The notes under the pieces are model-generated. The model saw nothing but the letters and a program-made list of their open reading frames with translations. It ran no database searches and had not been told where the DNA came from. Shown piece after piece: positions 63,201 through 64,000 of a stretch of 64,000 bases of DNA (within the stretch, counting starts at the first letter, position 1; each line of letters begins with the position of its first letter). The translations under genes and the position numbers were made by a program. The stretch comes from Neptunicella sp048268085 (GTDB taxonomy: Bacteria; Pseudomonadota; Gammaproteobacteria; Enterobacterales; Alteromonadaceae), in assembly GCF_048268085.1 (NCBI RefSeq), contig NZ_JBLWWF010000001.1, positions 62,001 to 126,000 of the forward strand, read 5' to 3'.

Positions 63201-63596
63201 GAAGTGTTGTTACCCAACAAATCTATTATCACTGAAAATGTTACCAACTGGACGTTGAATGATGCCGTAACGCGGATCGTATTAAATATTGGCGTGGCTT
63301 ATGGGTCAGATATTGCACAGGTGCGTGATTTGCTCATGAAGGTGATTGAATCCCATGCCGACGTATTGAAATTACCGGCGCCTAATGTGTTCTTTATCAA
63401 TCATGGCGCCAGCTCGCTGGATTTTGAAGTACGCGTGTTTGTATCGACCCCGGCGAAGCGATTACCTGTGACTCACGATATTAATAGTATGATCAATCAG
63501 ACCCTGAAGGAGCATCATATCAATATTCCTTTCCCACAACGAGACGTGCATATTATTAGCAATCAAGAAACAACTGATAAGGATGGCGATGAGTAA
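60243..63596 (+). CDS. mscK: Large MscS-type mechanosensitive channel (MscK/KefA-like)
   Basis: 1117 aa from ATG 60243, which gives a proper signal peptide (MRITVKIMLLIFLSIMGCSTLVYG); an in-frame ATG 42 bases upstream is possible. A long periplasmic coiled-coil region (about residues 30-470) is followed by about 11 membrane helices. The C-terminus is the conserved MscS pore and beta domain: WIVAALGVGLGFGLQEIVANFVSGLIILFERPVRVGDTV, the pore-lining TM3 included. It opens on membrane tension to release ions during osmotic downshock. A charged cytoplasmic linker (about 760-805) is rich in Lys and Arg. Confidence 0.93.
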   Translation: MRITVKIMLLIFLSIMGCSTLVYGQEDSGQSLSEQIAQLSNQIEQDSQLVTDKKQQLNQQLASAQELIDEARQRRDTVDGYEDSVKQANHRLAALNAQTSQLAKQNIKPINSGSTEQRSNELAVMVAEQNALLTDLAALQDEQTALNSRSQVIGEQLVEARNTLDTLNQGVSDVKPQPQEFNELATYLEQQAKIFKLQSTIRDFEREVVTLPARKSLTAAKLGLVREQVRLGEKRIASVQDYLEQSRMGQATQAVAASQQALDSSQGNNALAAISQENLLLAKSLKELISQDPQKEDSTARLRGRIVDLQQSAETVERVLATGSLTDELGVLLRQLQARLPRLGPLEKRLEYIKESAIRQQLNLILWQERLRNLSAPEDAAVSLLKQHDSGRDFSQQDINSAKKLVEDRVELLRQLVDASIASTDRLTEEKMVITEAISRTEELTTLLDRRLIWLPSNAGLADNVWHNLRESAKWILNPSAWWQAASDLWSGLTKSILLTIVLLMLPVSIIAARPMVKRSLGQLIARVGKVGKDTYWATPLALAETLLLALPLPIFIATIAGGLSIGSQPGSFSSALGTALGAVSSLSLVLLFFRSMCRKNGIFVGHFGWSETAREKLRGILSWFVWLQCGATLVFALAMAGDAVELRYGVAGLAFIVGSVGISLFCLAFFKPKGGVASSIVGDTPATLLTIVSFPVVVASPLLIGLLPLFGFFDTAVALQSKLFLSGVVLIFTAILYGILMRVFLVAYRRFSLKRQKARRAEKELQRNKKQEADASGDAMPVNKPHVAADPDDVSKQTKSILMGLSAVIFLVCLWFIWKPLLPALGIVDDIVLWQRVQVVDGVEISSGVTLWNIIVALLLMFGGFVAAKNMRGILEVGFFERFKLDPGARYAAVTIMGYVLVGLGIVIGLGQLGIDWSKLQWIVAALGVGLGFGLQEIVANFVSGLIILFERPVRVGDTVTIGNLSGTVSNIKIRATTVTDFDNREVLLPNKSIITENVTNWTLNDAVTRIVLNIGVAYGSDIAQVRDLLMKVIESHADVLKLPAPNVFFINHGASSLDFEVRVFVSTPAKRLPVTHDINSMINQTLKEHHINIPFPQRDVHIISNQETTDKDGDE

Positions 63597-63638
63597 TCTC
63601 CGAGAGTGACACTATCGCCTCCGGTTAAGTGATCAGAA

Positions 63639-64000
63639 TCAAATTGTGACCAGTTTGGTCGTGTACAGTACTTGGGTCGGAGTGCCAGTTGGTGAACCGT
63701 TCAGCGGTTCTAAACTGACGGCCAGCGCCGCGATATCCAACTGGTCAAACAGCTTATGTTTGGGCAACGAGATGCGGCCGCTTTGTGGCAGTAAACCTAA
63801 CGAAATAGGTGGGCGACCATCTTTGGCTACCATCCACAACTCATAGTCATTGTTAGTTCGACGCGTGATTTGCGAGGTTGCCTGAACTTCAATACTGTCC
63901 TGACTTATTTCAATCAACCATAAAGTATCGGCATTTTCAGATTGCATGACTGCTACTTGCTGCGTATTGGGCAAAACCGCCGGTGCATCCACTCGCCACA
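63639..64000 (-). CDS. Anti-sigma factor, RskA-type C-terminal domain (partial)
   Basis: The frame is open to the right edge, so only the last ~120 codons are seen. They match the periplasmic C-terminal domain of RskA/ChrR-type anti-sigma factors: TLWLIEI, NDYELWMVAKDGRPPISLGLLP and AALAVSLEPLNGSPTGTPTQVLYT. The cytoplasmic sigma-binding part and membrane helix should lie to the right, with an ECF sigma factor gene probably beyond it. It converges with mscK, 42 bp apart. Confidence 0.85.
   Translation of the reverse strand, partial: WRVDAPAVLPNTQQVAVMQSENADTLWLIEISQDSIEVQATSQITRRTNNDYELWMVAKDGRPPISLGLLPQSGRISLPKHKLFDQLDIAALAVSLEPLNGSPTGTPTQVLYTTKLVTI

Overview
The window is a piece of a gammaproteobacterial chromosome, most likely a marine polysaccharide degrader of the Alteromonadales (Alteromonas/Paraglaciecola-like). 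This rests on the murG-murC-ddlB-ftsQ-ftsA-ftsZ-lpxC-(M23 peptidase)-secA-mutT order, the presence of rraB, cnoX, mgsA and mscK, and large TonB-dependent receptors of the Xanthomonas/Caulobacter type next to glycoside hydrolases. The taxonomic call is inference from gene content.

Region 1 (1-11.7 kb) is the 3' half of the division/cell-wall (dcw) cluster. It starts inside murG and runs, with ATGA overlaps, to ftsZ. lpxC follows with its own near-consensus promoter, then an M23 metallopeptidase, secA and mutT.

Region 2 (11.8-45.3 kb) is a large carbohydrate-utilisation locus that reads as a beta-mannan / acetylated galactoglucomannan system. It encodes an SGNH acetylesterase, two AGE-superfamily sugar epimerases/isomerases, a GH130 mannosylglucose phosphorylase, a GH27 alpha-galactosidase, a surface lipoprotein that fuses a GH5 mannanase to a GH3 beta-glucosidase, an aldo-keto reductase, a GH10 xylanase, a truncated GH12 relic, a second GH3, a gluconokinase-like kinase and an FHS-family sugar transporter. 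One LacI regulator is encoded. A 12-bp palindrome (GTAACCGGTTAC) recurs upstream of lacI, the GH130 operon, TonB receptor 1, GH27 and, in variant form, GH5-GH3, so the locus looks like one LacI regulon. A different palindrome (core AAACGTTT) is repeated upstream of TonB receptor 2.

Inside region 2 lies the most unusual content: three flavin-dependent tryptophan-halogenase-type enzymes with intact catalytic residues, each tied to carbohydrate genes or a TonB receptor, and a tight operon SapC - JmjC/cupin-8 oxygenase - halogenase - DUF6445-like putative 2OG-Fe(II) oxygenase downstream of TonB receptor 2. No peptide scaffold or biosynthetic core gene is visible, so this looks like a tailoring cassette of unknown substrate attached to glycan uptake.

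Region 3 (45.3-55.5 kb) is mostly ordinary chromosomal genes: a DMT transporter, a cyclophilin, a secreted amidohydrolase, methylglyoxal synthase, a class V aminotransferase, an Lrp regulator, a DUF454 protein, tRNA-Leu(CAG), cnoX, rraB, an acyltransferase and an Hpt/HD-GYP protein. The last ends inside one terminal repeat of a 242-bp MITE-like element.

Region 4 (55.7-64 kb) is a DUF4331 - cadherin-like lipoprotein - TPR - HupE/UreJ operon of unknown function, a giant MscK-type mechanosensitive channel, and the C-terminal part of an anti-sigma factor (RskA type) that runs off the window. I saw no CRISPR array, rRNA, transposase or phage genes.
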